Shown one piece after another: positions 1 to 13,559 of a stretch of 64,000 nt of DNA. The stretch is from contig CAUEEP010000741.1 of the NCBI GenBank assembly GCA_958450365.1, positions 3,124,501-3,188,500 on the forward strand. The letters are read 5' to 3'. The notes under the pieces were generated by a model. It was not told the DNA's origin, did no database searches, and saw nothing but the letters and a program-made list of their open reading frames with translations. Source of the stretch: Mesorhabditis belari. Lineage: Eukaryota > Nematoda > Chromadorea > Rhabditida > Rhabditidae. The position numbers were made by a program, and so were the translations under genes. Position 1 is the first letter of the stretch, and each line of letters begins with the position of its first letter.

Positions 1-480
1 AACATGGTCACGGGTTGAATCATGCTCACTGAAGGATGGTTAGTTTCTAGTTGCAAAAAAACAAATTGACACTTGGTGAAAAGACATAAGCAAAGCCATT
101 AAAGCTATTAAAGCTATTAAAAGCATAATCAAAGCTTATTTTGAACCAAATTTCTGGTAAAATGCTGCCTCGAAAAGCTCAAAATGATCAAAAATGCTAA
201 TTTCTAATGTCCAACCTGCCAATTTTTAATGTCAACAATGCCAATTTACAATGTCAAAAAGTGATCAAAAAATCGCCTGTGCGCTTTTTACTGATGGACT
301 AGAATTGGAAAAATGAGCTCTAAATGCAGAATGCCAGCCGTTAAAGCTTCGCTCCATTACTCAAATTTAGGGCAGAACAGAGAATCGGATTACGGTAAGG
401 GAAAGACAATTCTAGAATACTGGGCCTATCTGTATGATTTCTAATTAACCTGAAACTTCAACGATAAACAAATTTAATCA
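1..480. other. AT-rich intergenic stretch, no gene seen
   Basis: I see no conserved protein, splice-bounded exon or RNA gene here. There are short local repeats such as ttaaagctattaaagc near 97-120. Confidence 0.5.
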
Positions 481-486
481 TCGTTT

Positions 487-1035
487 TTCTTCTAACTACG
501 TTCTCTTCCTCTCTTCAGACAATCTCGTTCTCAACCCCATTTTGGGATATTTTTATGTTTAATATACCAAAAAGATAGAAGACATTAAGGCCATTCTTTC
601 TTTTGACATATTAAACATAAAAGTACCTCTTACACTGAGCTGAGGAACGAGATGTCTCAACGGCAGTGTGATTTAAGGGTTCCTCGAGGATACTGTAGCC
701 TTTTTTTTCAGCTTTGTTTTGAGATAGCATTTATGTTCCATATACCAAAAGATAGAAATACTTTAAGGGTTCCCATTTGACATATTAAATGATAAAGTGG
801 TCTCAAAACTGTTTCTCGAGAACGAGATGCCCAAAGTTGACTGATCGGGGTTTAGACGTCTTTGAGTTTATTTCCCTGCTCTCAGCACAGTTTTAAGATA
901 CTTTTTTAAGTGTTTAACATAATTCAAAAAGATAGAGTAGATTATGGGCCACCTTTTGACCTAAAAACATAAAATATCTCAAAATGGGGGCTGAGAACGA
1001 GGTGTCTAAAGTTAGGAGGGGGTGAAGTTAGAGTG
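487..1035. repeat. Three degenerate copies of a foldback repeat ending in GACGTCTCGTTCTCA
   Basis: Three neighbouring blocks (about 515-660, 700-850 and 855-1020) each have one arm reading like tctcgttctcaaccccattt followed by an arm reading roughly its reverse complement (ctgagaacgag.tgtct). Between them lie words such as tttatgtttaatataccaaaa and gatagaaga. The same module occurs as a better pair at 51520-51860. This is a non-coding MITE-like family; the copies here are diverged. Confidence 0.6.
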
Positions 1036-1508
1036 ATTAACAGTAGGTGGGAGCTGAATCTGTAATTTGAATATGGGCCAATCGGAGCCAAGCGGGTTTT
1101 TTGATCACTCCAAGACATTGTTTCGGATAGTGAGCACTGTTAACTCACTATCGAAACACTTGAAATCCAAAAATTTCTCTCTTTAGCAAAATCTGCTGTT
1201 AATCTGAGCAGACGATTATGAGGGAAGATGATGAGGAAGATTAAAACAGGGTGAAAAAACGGATTGGATTTAGTTTTTCTTTTTCCAAAGCAAAAACCCC
1301 TCAAACTATCGCTGAATCTGCAAATTGGAATATAAATTGGCACCCCAAATTCAAAACAAAACAAAAGCTTATTCAGGGAAGATAGGCCAAACAGCGAGGT
1401 CATCTCAACTCGTCAACGCCGACGTCCGCGCATCTCCTCTTCATTTTTTCGCTATTTTTGTGCTTGATGAGAAATCGCTAGCTCTTTATCGAAATCGCTA
1501 GCTCGTAA

Positions 1509-1612
1509 TCCCCTGTCTCACTACGGTATAAGATATTCAGTTAATTGAACGGTTAATTGAACGGTTAATGAACATTCAATTCACTTACTGTAGTGAGATA
1601 GACAGACAGGAG
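1509..1612. repeat. Short inverted repeat
   Basis: The left end reads ctgtctcactacggta and the right end reads tactgtagtgagatagacag, so a hairpin of about 100 nt can form. The loop has three copies of a ttaattgaacgg-like word. Confidence 0.55.
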
Positions 1613-1837
1613 TTACCGTACTTTTTAATGGAAATTTTTGATTTTACTTAAAATGACAATTTTTTATCATTTTATGTTAAATTCTGTCATTTTATGTTAA
1701 ATTTACGTTACAAATGGGTATTTTTCAGTCTGCCTTATCGTTTTTTTAAAGAAGAAACTCTTCTAAAATCTTCAAAAATCGGCTGTTTAAAATTTCGGGA
1801 TTAATGTGCTTTCTAAAAAGATGCGCTTAAGAGAAAG

Positions 1838-2096
1838 CTACAGTACCCGAGAAAGCTACAGTGACTCCGAAAGCTAGATGGTGTACCCGGAAAGCTACAG
1901 TACTTTTTTGCTACTGTACCCGAAAGCTACTGTACTCGGAGTTTAGCGGTACCCGAAAGCTACAGTACTGGAAAGCTACTGTACCCGAAAGCTACTGCAC
2001 TGGAAAGCTACTGTACCGGAAAGCTACAGTACCTGAAAGCTACAGTAACCCGAAAGCCTACAGTACCCAAAAGCTACAGTACTACAGTACTCGATT
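1838..2096. repeat. Minisatellite, unit about 16-17 bp (gaaagctacagtacccg)
   Basis: About fifteen imperfect copies of gaaagctacagtacccg, with cag/ctg alternation that makes each unit partly self-complementary (ctacagtag-like). The 81-codon open frame through it is an accident of the repeat. Confidence 0.8.
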
Positions 2097-2597
2097 GATC
2101 AGTTGATCGTAGCTAGATCAACTGGGAATAGCTTATCTTTGTTGAATAGCTTATTTTCAGGGTTATCGTATTTAAAGAGCTTTTCATGTGAATTTGAATC
2201 CAATTGATTCAATTCAATTGATACCTGCATACTTTGTGGGATACGGCAAACTCACAAAAGATAGTATAGTACGGTAGCTTTTCTCAAAGAGATCTTTCGA
2301 AAAGGTTTGGTCGATGCTAAATCGTTAATGCTTTAAAATGTAATAGTCAAACTGAATATCTTGATCTTATCTTTATTTCATCTTTGTATGCAAATTTTCT
2401 AAGTCACTCACCATTATAAGTCACGAGTTTTGCTTTACAATCCCGGTTGCTCTTATTATTGTATTTTTTATTTTTTAGTCATCCCGCCAAAACCAAAAGT
2501 CTTTCCCCCACAAAAATTTTCACCCCTAAAAAGTGCAAGACTTCTTTTCGTTATCTCTATGATATTGTGAATAAATTTTATTTACAATTATTTTCCG

Positions 2598-2868
2598 CTA
2601 CCGTAATACATCTATTAGTAGCGCTGCTCGCCGCCCGTCGATAATGACGGCTGGAGCGTCGCGTAGTTTAACTTTAAACGTATTTTTCTCGCCACCCGTT
2701 TATGCCACAGTGTGCGCTAAGTATCAAATGAAAGCTGAAATTCAGAGCTGTTTTTTTTGACCTCAAACATGCATGAAAATGCGGCACTTAGTAAAAAAAA
2801 TGATTTAATAAAAAATTTTTGCAACTACGCGACCGTACGGGGGCGCTACTATTACAGGTATTACGGTA
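2598..2868. repeat. MITE-like element with TACCGTA termini
   Basis: Left end taccgtaatacatctatta and right end ctattacaggtattacggta are inverted repeats. The interior (taatgacgg..., cgtagtttaactttaaacg, tatgc.acagtgtgcgct, actacgcgaccgtacg) is shared with the copies at 14764, 33440 and 36316. No coding capacity. Confidence 0.7.
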
Positions 2869-2869
2869 G

Positions 2870-4775
<1,906 letters not shown>

Positions 4776-5069
4776 AAATGATTGAAAACCACTTAGGGCT
4801 GACATTTTAGGAATTGAGGTTGAGGACTAATGTTTCGGAATTCATCGAAAATTCAACTGAAACCTACTGTAAAGTCCAAAGTTTTTGGCGAAAGATTGAT
4901 GTGATCGCCTTTCATCTCGACGCCCTAAAAATACGATTTCAGAGCAGAATATTAGTGCTACTTTGTTTATAATCAGGTTTCGCTAATCATGTTGCTGCTG
5001 TAAGAGTAATTAGTATGTTAAGCTGAACGGTAATTGTGTTCTATAGCATATTAAAAAAAGCTAGCTATC

Positions 5070-6836
5070 ATACCTGTTCGATGAAATATCGAATAGCCCT
5101 GGTTGTCCGCATCAGGATCTCCCTGAAGCAAATCCTTGATAGGCAATGTCGAAGAAAGTGAAGAGATTCTTTCTCTCTGAATATTTCCATTTAAAGTTTA
5201 TCTTCTTTAGTTTATAAAAACACTACCTTAACAACTTCTTCGCAAATTTGTTTCCACTGATCTTTCGTTGGATCCATTCCGGTGGGATTGTGAGCACATC
5301 CGTGAAGAAGTATCACTGATTTTGGTGGAGCTGCATCGAGATCCTGAAACGATTTGGCTTTGGAACATTCCTCATCTTTACGTGGTATTGAATTACCTTT
5401 AATTAAGTTGTCAATGTCGACTTTTCGGTTGATCTGATCCCAGTAAGTATAGCTGTTGAGGCTCTGAAATCCGGCATTTGTGAAGACGAGATCGTGATTT
5501 CCCCTAAAAATCAATTATAACTATCGCTTCTGGATTCACCAAACCAAGTTGGATTGCTGTAGTAAACCGTTTTCAATCCGATAACTGGTGCGAGGAATTC
5601 AGCACCAGCACGAAGAGATCCTGTACCCGGAAAGACATTGCACGCCAATCACCTGCAAAAAATCAATCATGACTATCGCTTATAAAAATCAATTATAACT
5701 ATGCTATAAGTTTCTACTTTTGAGAGTTTACTTTTTAAATGTTAGATTTAGTGATGTGTTCAGCTTGATTCCGAACGTTATCAATGAAGACTTATCTTTG
5801 CAAAAAGTGTTTAGCTTCAAGACTTACTCTGTCCTCCCTTTGATTGCTGGCGAATCCGCCCGGAGAACCAATTTTGTGGCCTCTTTTGAGAAGGGCCTGT
5901 ATCCAAGTACGGGAAGATACTCATGGTTAAGCTGCTTCAATCCGCCGCGAGAGCCGCCTTCGGTTGTTCGAACCACCGGCAAAACCTGCCCAGGGTTTTC
6001 CCTTCTCAGTTCGATAAGTGCTGAAAATATTGCTTTTTAAATGGATGATACAATCTTTGTAAACAGTTTAGATCGGTAGGCGTTTAACAATCAAGTCAAT
6101 TTGAAACTGCCATTCAATACCTTCGATTTAAAGTCAAACGACAATTCTAGTTCTATTGGGTTGGGGAGTATGAAAATGGCGCCGACTTTCCAAAATTTTT
6201 CTAGAAAACGCATAAAAGCTCTATATAATTCATTGTTTGTATAATCGAAAAGGTCTATCATTGCTTTACAAAATGGCTTTTGGGAGATTCCGAAAAGCTT
6301 TTGTTTTGTGGATTTTATGGGCTCTTTAAAGGCAACGAGTCAAAGTGACAAGGAGTCCGATTCGTCGTTTGACTCTTTCCCGACACATAAACTTAACTTG
6401 TTGTTGAAACTAAAACGTTAGAGCATATTTAATTACATAAGTAGCCAAATTTTTGTAGTGATCTTTTCATTAATTTTCTGGATGATTTACAGATTTTCTG
6501 AAAAAATTATCTTTTATTGATTTAGTGGCGCTTCTTGAGTTCTATTTCAAATATGATTTTGTAGAGAAATAAGTGACCTTTCTATTCTTTATGACCTTTC
6601 TTTCTAATGACCTTTCTACCCGCATGTCATTTGATAAAAACTATTCGATGTTATAGGAAGTTTTCTTTGAAAGTCGGCGCTATTTCATACTCTTCAACCC
6701 GAAATAGAGTAACAAAAACCCACCTAAAATAGTCAAATTGACTTTTTTCGGATCGGTTTCTCGTAAAATAGAGATTGTTCATGTGGAAGACCTCAATTGG
6801 GGCAGCCATCGAAATACCGGGCAAGAATGATGACAT
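5070..6836 (-). pseudogene. Cytosolic aspartate aminotransferase (GOT1-type), frameshifted and 3'-truncated
   Basis: Aspartate aminotransferase is a PLP enzyme that interconverts aspartate/2-oxoglutarate and oxaloacetate/glutamate. Recognisable exons run right to left: N-terminus at 6720-6836 (MSSF..GI..APIEVFHMNNLY); about 5826-6022 (TYRTEKGKPW, then LNHEYLPVLGY and KLVL.ADSPAI); 5545-5653 (GTGSLRAGAEFLAPVIGLKT, YYSNPTW); 5395-5503 (GNHDLVFTNAGFQSLNSYTY); 5216-5343 (ILLHGCAHNPTGMDPT); and about 5070-5196 (FFDIAYQGFASG, NQGYSIFHRTG). Introns such as 5504-5544 and 5344-5394 have good splice sites. At least four one-base shifts break the frame: in the first exon, after GKPW, in LSG/GTGS and in ASG/DPD. 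The part with the PLP-binding lysine and the C-terminus is not found before the T run. It is either a decayed copy or a real gene in a badly polished segment. Confidence 0.85.
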
Positions 6837-8204
6837 CTTTGGTTCGTTTGTTGAATCAAGTTAGCCTAAATAGACGAATATTGACTGGAACATTGACGCA
6901 ATTTTGCGTGAAACGAGAAACGATAAAATAGTCAGACTAAAGCCGAGATCAAAAAATAGAGAGAGAAATGGTGGGGTGACTCCGAGATCAAACGTCGAAA
7001 GCAACCGCTGATATTATTTTGGTCAAAGCTATTCATTCGAGTCATTCGCTGAATTTCCGGCAAAAGGGATGCCAAGCTCGAAATAGACTCTCTCTTATCA
7101 AGTGGAAAATAAAAGAAAATCTTATAGGAAACGTCAAATTTTCGTGGATAAGACTCCTAGTCCATGCTTTTTTTTTTCTTTTATTATGAAGAAATTTCAA
7201 CAACCTTTCAGGCTGGACTTTAACTTTCAAGCTTAAACATGCAATTTTTGTCACAAACTTTCGGCTTCATTTCGGTGCTACGTAATCAAGTTTGGAAATT
7301 GCTGAAATGTAGTTTGGACGATTAAAAACGGATATCCGTTATTGAGAGACCATGGCGATTGGGCTGCAAGCCAAAAACGAAAATTGCGCCGAAAGACTTT
7401 TTACCGTCTCTGGCCTTGTGGTGCTACTCTCGCAGCGCAAAATTTCCCAGCGCAATTTTCGCGGCGCAATCAGGATGGTCCCGTTATTGAATAGATTCAA
7501 AAACGGACAAAATCCGGGTCAATAGCTGATTTAAAGTTGAAAGCAAGATAACTAGGTATAGGTAAAAATATAGGAAAAAAACCAACTTTCAAAATAAAAT
7601 AGTTAAAAAAGTAAAAGCTTCGAATTTCTTGCTTTGAAAAAAGTGAAAGGGTCAATCACTCCGAACCATCGAGCAGTTGTTTGTTTACCAGAATTGAGAA
7701 TTCTCTTTCAGAGAGTGATGTTTATGAGAGGAGCAGACACAAAAGTGCCCCTTGGTGAACTATGTGAAAGAGAAAATGTCCGTGAATTTCTGCCTTACAG
7801 CGTTAGCGTGATAAGCGTAACTTTTAATTGTAAGGGTTTAACTGGGGTATTGACAGAAAATATTGTACATGAGCACTTATTAGTTGACCCCAAAACTACA
7901 AAAAGTTTAGCATGTGATACAATCCAAAGGACTTAAATGCAAATTGGGCTCGGAGCGGATAAACATCAATCGCGCATATTTACGCGTTGAAAATTAACGG
8001 CTTTAATCGCTTGAAACCAAATACCTATAGCACCAAAAGCAAAAAATGAAATGCCAACAAGAGTACATGTGAAAATTTATATCCTTGAAAGTTTAAACAG
8101 TCTAAACAAGAAGTAATTATGCAGGAAAATGATCATCACAAAAAGCATTTTCTTTGAATAAATCCTGGTATCACAAACAAAAATTGATATCAATGTAAAA
8201 AATA
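6837..8204. other. Intergenic, no gene assigned
   Basis: This is the upstream side of the aminotransferase. A 100-codon plus-strand frame at 7634-7936 has no recognisable motif, codon pattern or splice signals, so I leave it unassigned. A GC-richer patch at 7360-7480 has repeated cagcgcaa words. Confidence 0.4.
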
Positions 8205-8332
8205 AAGTACTCTAATAGAGGGGCATGCCCGTCTATTTTTCAATTCCCCTCTAGGTTTTTCGTCAATTGGAGAGTGCCGGTCTATTGGAGAACGCCCGCC
8301 TATTAGAGTTTTTACGGCTCATTAAATATAGG
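8205..8332. repeat. Short MITE with ACTCTAATAG / CTATTAGAGT ends
   Basis: Left end gtactctaatagaggggca, right end gcctattagagtttttacgg. It is a short member of the group of elements that share the TACCGTA..CTAATAG terminus. Confidence 0.6.
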
Positions 8333-8339
8333 TCGTCCA

Positions 8340-10280
8340 ATACATCCAAAGACGTCGTCAGGATCGGGTTTCATTAAGTCCTGGTCCTGGTAACTGACGG
8401 CGGTACGAATTGTTGTTGCCACGGAACAATGGAATGCGAAGAGAATGAACACGGGTGTGTCCCCGGAGAACTTGAAAAAGATCTTCCCTCATCACCGCGT
8501 TGATCTTCTATCTAAATTAGTTGGTGTAATAAATATAGATTCGAATAGGGCTTATTGTGTTAAAAGTTCTTTTACCTTTATCCCTCTCTTTGATATCAAA
8601 TATAAAATTATATTAATCGAGATCGTGAGCTACGGACTCGATTGTTTGCTGGAGTCTTTGGCCTTAGCGAAAAGCTTCGATTGAGAAAAGTAATACCCTG
8701 TACCCTACCCAATACTTTCGTACCAATGAGGTTCTTGTGTAAACTCGAGTCGAAATAACCGTATCCGGTAAACTTCATTCCATATTCTCCGGCCCAGAAC
8801 TATGAAAAAGCTAGGTAATCCAATAAATCAAACAAAACGTTATAATTTTGGATATAAAAAGTAACTTTTACCTGGTGTATCCTTGGCTCGTAATAAAATT
8901 AAAGCTTTCGTCATCCCACAGGGATAAAACCGTTTGCAATGACTTTAGAACCCAAGGTTGCACTAAAACATTTAAATGGAAAACATAACGATTAAAGTTT
9001 TTACTGGCCCATTAAGTGCATAGCTTTTTCAAACCATTGTTCCTCGAGATTGATTTAAAAGTTCATAATCTGGACGAATTCTTCTCCATGTGACTGGAAT
9101 GACTCGGTACATCTTCAGCCCCCAGTATCTATACACAAACCAATAATAAGAACAGAATCTTATGCCACTAATTTGCTAAAAACATTGATTTACTCGTAAC
9201 TAATTCCAAAACACAAACAACCTCAATGGACAATTTGTAGATTGTCCCACAATCATGGCGAGGCGCATGTTTTTCTTCAACGATAACAGTCGGACGCGTA
9301 AAAAGTCGAGGATCCACGGCTAAATTAAACTGTTTAGTTCATTTTAATACACTAAAACTAACCTCAACACCGCACTTTTCTAAATTGATTACGATTTGAC
9401 GATATCCCCAATTATAATACGAAGCAGCCATTCATTTGTTCGGGCACTCGACAGTTGCTTGATAATCCAACTGGCGGTTCCTCATAAGTACACCTAAAAA
9501 GTACATATTTTGTAACTAGGGAAAAAAGCAATTAAAACCAGCATGAAACGTACAAACTTACATCTCGTTTTAGTAAAGTAAAAAGCAAATCATTAATAAA
9601 AACTAATCCCTGAGATTGGACAAGCCGTAATCCAAGATAAATTCGCAGCATATTCTTCGCATGTACTCTTTCCCGTTCCAGCGGTAAATCTTTGACGATG
9701 TTCGGTCCATAGGGGTTGACGTTTCCTTTTAGAAGTAAATAGTGATACAAGTATTCGTGGCCGAATTCGCTATTCCAAAAGAAAGTACAAAATAATCGTT
9801 TGCTGATAGATCTTACAGTATCAACATCTTCAGCTTTTAATAGATTAGCAAATTTATATTGAATGATTAGGTAAACAACCAACTCACCCTGGAGTGAACT
9901 AAATCTGACAACTTCAGGTGTAGGCAGAGCAATCCCTCTCTTAGCTCACATCGATCCCTCTTCCAAAAGCGGCTTCGTCAGCACCATGTGGAATTGTTTC
10001 TTGCATACCTAAAAATAAAATTTAGTAACAATTTCAAAACTCTTTAATCAATAATATCATTAACAAACCCTTGCACATAGCGTGCTTTCTCCTTCTTTTA
10101 AAATTTTGAATGTTTCTAATTGTAAGTAAGATGACATACCATCTTCATCCGAGGTAGATCATCAAAATGGCAGCGAAGAAAAATTTCCCTCCACATCGCA
10201 TCTGGGTGTCGAATTTCGTTCGGTCCACGTAGTTCGGTCTCTTCAGGTCCACCTGTGAAAATCCTCATCAAGTGTTTCAT
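8340..10280 (-). CDS. Unrecognised multi-exon gene, copy 1 of a tandem pair
   Basis: I do not recognise the family. The start is chosen at ATG 10280 because it directly follows TTTCAG, a trans-splice-type acceptor. The first exon gives MKHLMRIFTGGPEE, then GPNEIRHPDAMWREIFLRC. An exon at 9888-10008 gives VCKKQFHMVLTKPLLEEGSM, an in-frame TGA, then RGIALPTPEVVRFSSLQ. About 9535-9833 gives HEYLYHYLLLKGNVNPYG. About 9370-9480 gives CTYEEPPVGLSSNCRVPE and, in another frame, RQIVINLEKCGVEV. 9240-9320 gives PRLFTRPTVIVEEKHAP. 9060-9125 gives YWGLKMYRVIPVTWRRIRP. Further coding-like pieces lie at 8890-8960 and 8720-8790. The same order of motifs (HLYHY..DPYG, C.YE.PP..CR, INL..GVEV, RP) recurs at 13.6-14.7 kb. 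Several one-base shifts break the frame. Exon ends are approximate. Confidence 0.5.
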
Positions 10281-10489
10281 CTGAAATGTAAAACATTTAT
10301 TTTCTTAACAAACTTTGAGAAAATAAGAAGTCGAACAACAATAAATTACGAATTGCTCTTGGCATAAGAACATAAGTATAAATGTCAAACTTCACAAAGA
10401 ATAATGATGGATAAATTCGAAAAAATCAACAATGACATACAGCCAGGATAATAATTTTTCATAAAATAAAGATGTATATGATTGGGGCA

Positions 10490-11540
10490 AAAATTATGAG
10501 CAGAAGAGTGAATTCTAAAAACTCCTTGGGGTTTTCTTTCCGGCCAGCTTCCCTTGGCGTATTTTTTCTTGTGTGGTGCATTATCCTCCCTATCATCAAC
10601 GATATACAATGAAGCGAATAGCGTTTTCATTGGGGTCATCGACTCCGTGATTGGTTCGGGCAACGCCTTGTACAATTCGAGATCAGGAGCTGTATTCAGC
10701 GTAATATTCAACGTTGTCGAGATTGGTGCCTGATATCTCGATGCCTCCCTTGTCGGTCGCAATAATTTTCTCCGTGTGCTGGCTCCGGTCCCGACGATTG
10801 ATTCGGACGTTTCACCGCCGAAGCGGATGAAATGATGGCCGTTGTGACGAGATTGCGGAAACGCCCGACCGAAAGGTCGACATCTTCAGGATTTATGATA
10901 TCCTCCTGCTCAATGAAAGCCACATTGCCCCTTTGGTCGTTTTTTCCGTCGTGCCTCCCTCATTTGAGAGATCGGAACCGCCGTGATTCGTCGATTCTGT
11001 GCCGTAATTGTATTCGGTAACTTGCTCAAGTTGGATATCCGTTGATTGAGTACTCTTTGTATTCGTCATCATCTTTCCCTGTTGACTTCAAATACATCTT
11101 TTCGCGAATCACAAACTTCCTCGATGAGGCGCCCAAGTGAAACCTCGGCTCCCGGCTCCAAAAACAGCGGCTCAATGGCTCGGACCGCACTTTTCCATAA
11201 AACGATCCCATGACTGCTGCCCAAGTCGACCAAAGCGAATCGTTGCAGCGTTTCGTGGTAGATCAACAATGCGTGGGACACGAGAACACGAAGTGTGTTC
11301 AACAACAACATCAACTTGTTTTGGATCTTCTTCCAAAATAGTAGGTCTTCTTCTCGTCGATGAAGACTTTCGGCAGCAATTGACCGTTCTTCACAAGCAA
11401 CATCCAGATGAAATCCACCGGGTGGCCGCGTTGCCCATTTTGGAATCGGGAATTTCAGCCTTATCCGGATCAGTGCTTGAATCGATTTGCGCTGCCTCAG
11501 CGGTCTTCGCTTCTTCCGATGTCGATGGGTCGTTTGCCAT
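10490..11540 (-). CDS. NIPP1 / PPP1R8, nuclear inhibitor of protein phosphatase 1 (frame broken by indels)
   Basis: NIPP1 is a nuclear PP1-targeting subunit that binds splicing factors through an FHA domain. Family features appear in order on the minus strand, in shifting frames. The start ATG at 11540 follows an acceptor at about 11571. Then come IPKWATRPPGGFHLDV (about 11450-11400), VFIDEKKTYYFGR, and FHA residues EHTSCSRV, ALVDLGSSHG and LEPGAEVSLG, then SSRKFVIREK (about 11340-11090). Next are IINPEDVDLSVGRFRNLV (about 10900-10846) and the basic tail HKKKYAKGSWPERKP (about 10580-10535). The position of the PP1-binding RVxF motif reads NVAF. Eight or so one-base shifts occur in about 1 kb although the amino acids remain close to the animal family, which argues for sequence error. 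The 3' end is approximate. RPL34 lies divergently 1 kb away. Confidence 0.85.
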
Positions 11541-12516
11541 TGAAGCGTTTCCTTTCAACAGAGGCGGTACTCTAAAAAACAAATATGACAAATAGGTTAT
11601 GAAATGAAATGAGTAATCAGTTAGAGTCAACAAGTAGTGAAAGCTATCGGAAACAGCGAGGAGATTTTTTAAAAGAGGGAAAGTAACGGGTCCATTGTTT
11701 AGTACATACACCGCGACGCGGTGATTGTGTGCAACAAAGTTTGTGCATTTGATTTTTATACCATAATTTTTTCTATAATGCATCACGTCGCGGTTACGGT
11801 ATATGCTTTGGCGAACAAAAATTTGCCAGTCAATAATTTTTTTCATTCATTATTTTGTTCTCAGATTGTCAATAATTGCGTTATAGCTTTTTAGTTTAGT
11901 GTCAATTGTTATTTCATTGATTGACATTTGATAGTTCAGTGAATAATAAGTTTTTCCTTATGAGAAAAGCGAATCTAACTCGCTAAAAAGGACTTTTAAG
12001 CGGATGCGCCTTTATTGTAAGCTCAAATAATGGTGCTAAAGTAGTTGGGGGCACCAGTGTAAATTTATCTCTGTTGAACCAGAGCGCAATTAATTTTTGC
12101 TTCTAGGGGTTCTAATGACTTAGATTCTTAATTTGGTATTTATTTAAGCATTAGTGATTGTTTTCTAGCTTACTATTTTAAGCAGTTACTGAGATTTTAA
12201 GCCGCTTAATCTGGTCCTGCACCTCTAGACCCAGTGGAAAGAGAGCCACTTTTGAAGGCTCTCAATCGTGGCTCAAACTGGCATGAAAGTTCTTCTGAAT
12301 GGTTTATAAATGCTTCCAATAGATAGAGTTCAATTAATTACCCCAGAAAAAGTTTTAAAAACTAGTGGTAAGTCTGCAAAAAACCGGTATTGATAAACTT
12401 GCCCCCCCACTACTAGAGCACCCAAATAATTTGTCTGATCTTTGCTACATTTAAAGCACTAGCTTTCTATTTTTTTCTTGTTTCCATGATTATTTAATTT
12501 TGTTTCTTTTCAGGTA
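11541..12516. promoter_or_regulatory. Divergent intergenic region between NIPP1 and RPL34
   Basis: The two genes point away from each other, so both promoters must lie here. The RPL34 side ends in TTTCTTTTCAG/GTAATG, an acceptor 3 nt before the ATG. No specific promoter element was identified. Confidence 0.4.
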
Positions 12517-13118
12517 ATGGCACAACGATTTACGTACCGAAGACGGCTGTCAAGACAACACGCCATCAAACAAAACGAAAGTCAAGAAGACTCCAGGAGG
12601 AAAAAACTCGTCTACCAATATGTGAAAAAACGCGGAAAGGTCCCCGGCAGTGCGGCGACACCGGAGTCAAGCCCATGGAGTAAGTCGTTTTTTATTGTAA
12701 GCTTTGCCATAAGTATATGCGTGTGGGAATCATTAATGATACATTAGCTGTCTATTTTATAGAACCAAAACTTTAGATATTAAAATTTAGCGCGCGCCGA
12801 ATTCGGTTTTTAGGCCGAAATTTTTTTTTGCTTAGCGGCCATTGGGCTACGGAATGTTAAAATAACGTTATTGAAGAGTCGAACCTTAACCACAATAATT
12901 GATAACCACACTTACTTTGAATGGAACTAATGGTTTCTTTTAGATTACTTTGGCCCGACCATTCGAATCCTCGAGACTTTCGCGCCGTCATTTCACTGGT
13001 TCCCGCGTGCTTACGGAGGAGTCCCGCGCCCAACGCCCTTAAAGAACGAATCATCCGAGCTTTCCTCCTTGAAGAACAGAAGATTTTTTTCAAAGTATTG
13101 AAAAGGAAGGCGAAGTAA
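12517..13118 (+). CDS. rpl-34: 60S ribosomal protein L34 (eL34), frame broken by indels
   Basis: eL34 is a protein of the large cytosolic ribosomal subunit, normally about 110-117 aa. Exon 1 (12517-12679) starts MAQRFTYRRRLS and, after a one-base shift, continues PSNKTKVKKTPGG, LVYQYVKKRGKVP and QCGDTGVKPM. Exon 2 (12944-13118) has ARPFESSRLSRRH, AYGG and ERIIRAFLLEEQKI and ends KVLKRKAK-stop. The intron 12680-12943 has GTAAGT and TTTTAG ends. The ATG lies 3 nt after a TTTTCAG acceptor, consistent with trans-splicing. The two exons total 338 nt, not a multiple of three. Shifts sit after RRRLS, after GKVP and within exon 2. As the protein is essential and the intron is kept, I favour sequencing error over pseudogene. 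Confidence 0.88.
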
Positions 13119-13172
13119 ATTATTTTTGTTGTTTAATTTTGTTGAGATAAATTTGTTCTTTACTAGGATACT

Positions 13173-13178
13173 AATAAA
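13173..13178 (+). promoter_or_regulatory. Poly(A) signal AATAAA of RPL34
   Basis: AATAAA lies about 55 nt after the RPL34 stop codon, followed by a T-rich stretch. Confidence 0.6.
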
Positions 13179-13559
13179 TACACATTAATTGTTTGATGGC
13201 GGTGGGGCTGAGCGTCGCGATGTTAAATTGGAGGGAAAATGTGGTTTGAGAACCAAAGAAACTTGATGAATAGGAAAAATAAAAATGAGCTTTATGAATC
13301 AAATGCTATGGTTTATTTTATGTTGTTGATTACGTTTTGCATGCGAAGCAAGCAAGTAAGTAAGTCATTTCGGGGACTGGCTGAGAAAGCAATAAAGTTG
13401 CATTTAAAATTTCCTGGACGTGGCGAGGAAGATCAAATCTTGGAAAATAAATTTTATTACAACTCGATAAATACGAAAAATCAAAGTTTGAGGAAAAACT
13501 CTGAAAACATTGGGAAAAAGCGTTTTCCTATGGGCTGAAGCTATTCCCCATCTGAAATT

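Noticed and set aside
5720..6040. 106-codon plus-strand frame
   Set aside because: It is the complement of aspartate aminotransferase exon sequence.
7634..7936. 100-codon plus-strand open frame
   Set aside because: No recognisable motif, no splice or trans-splice signal, and it lies in the indel-rich segment.
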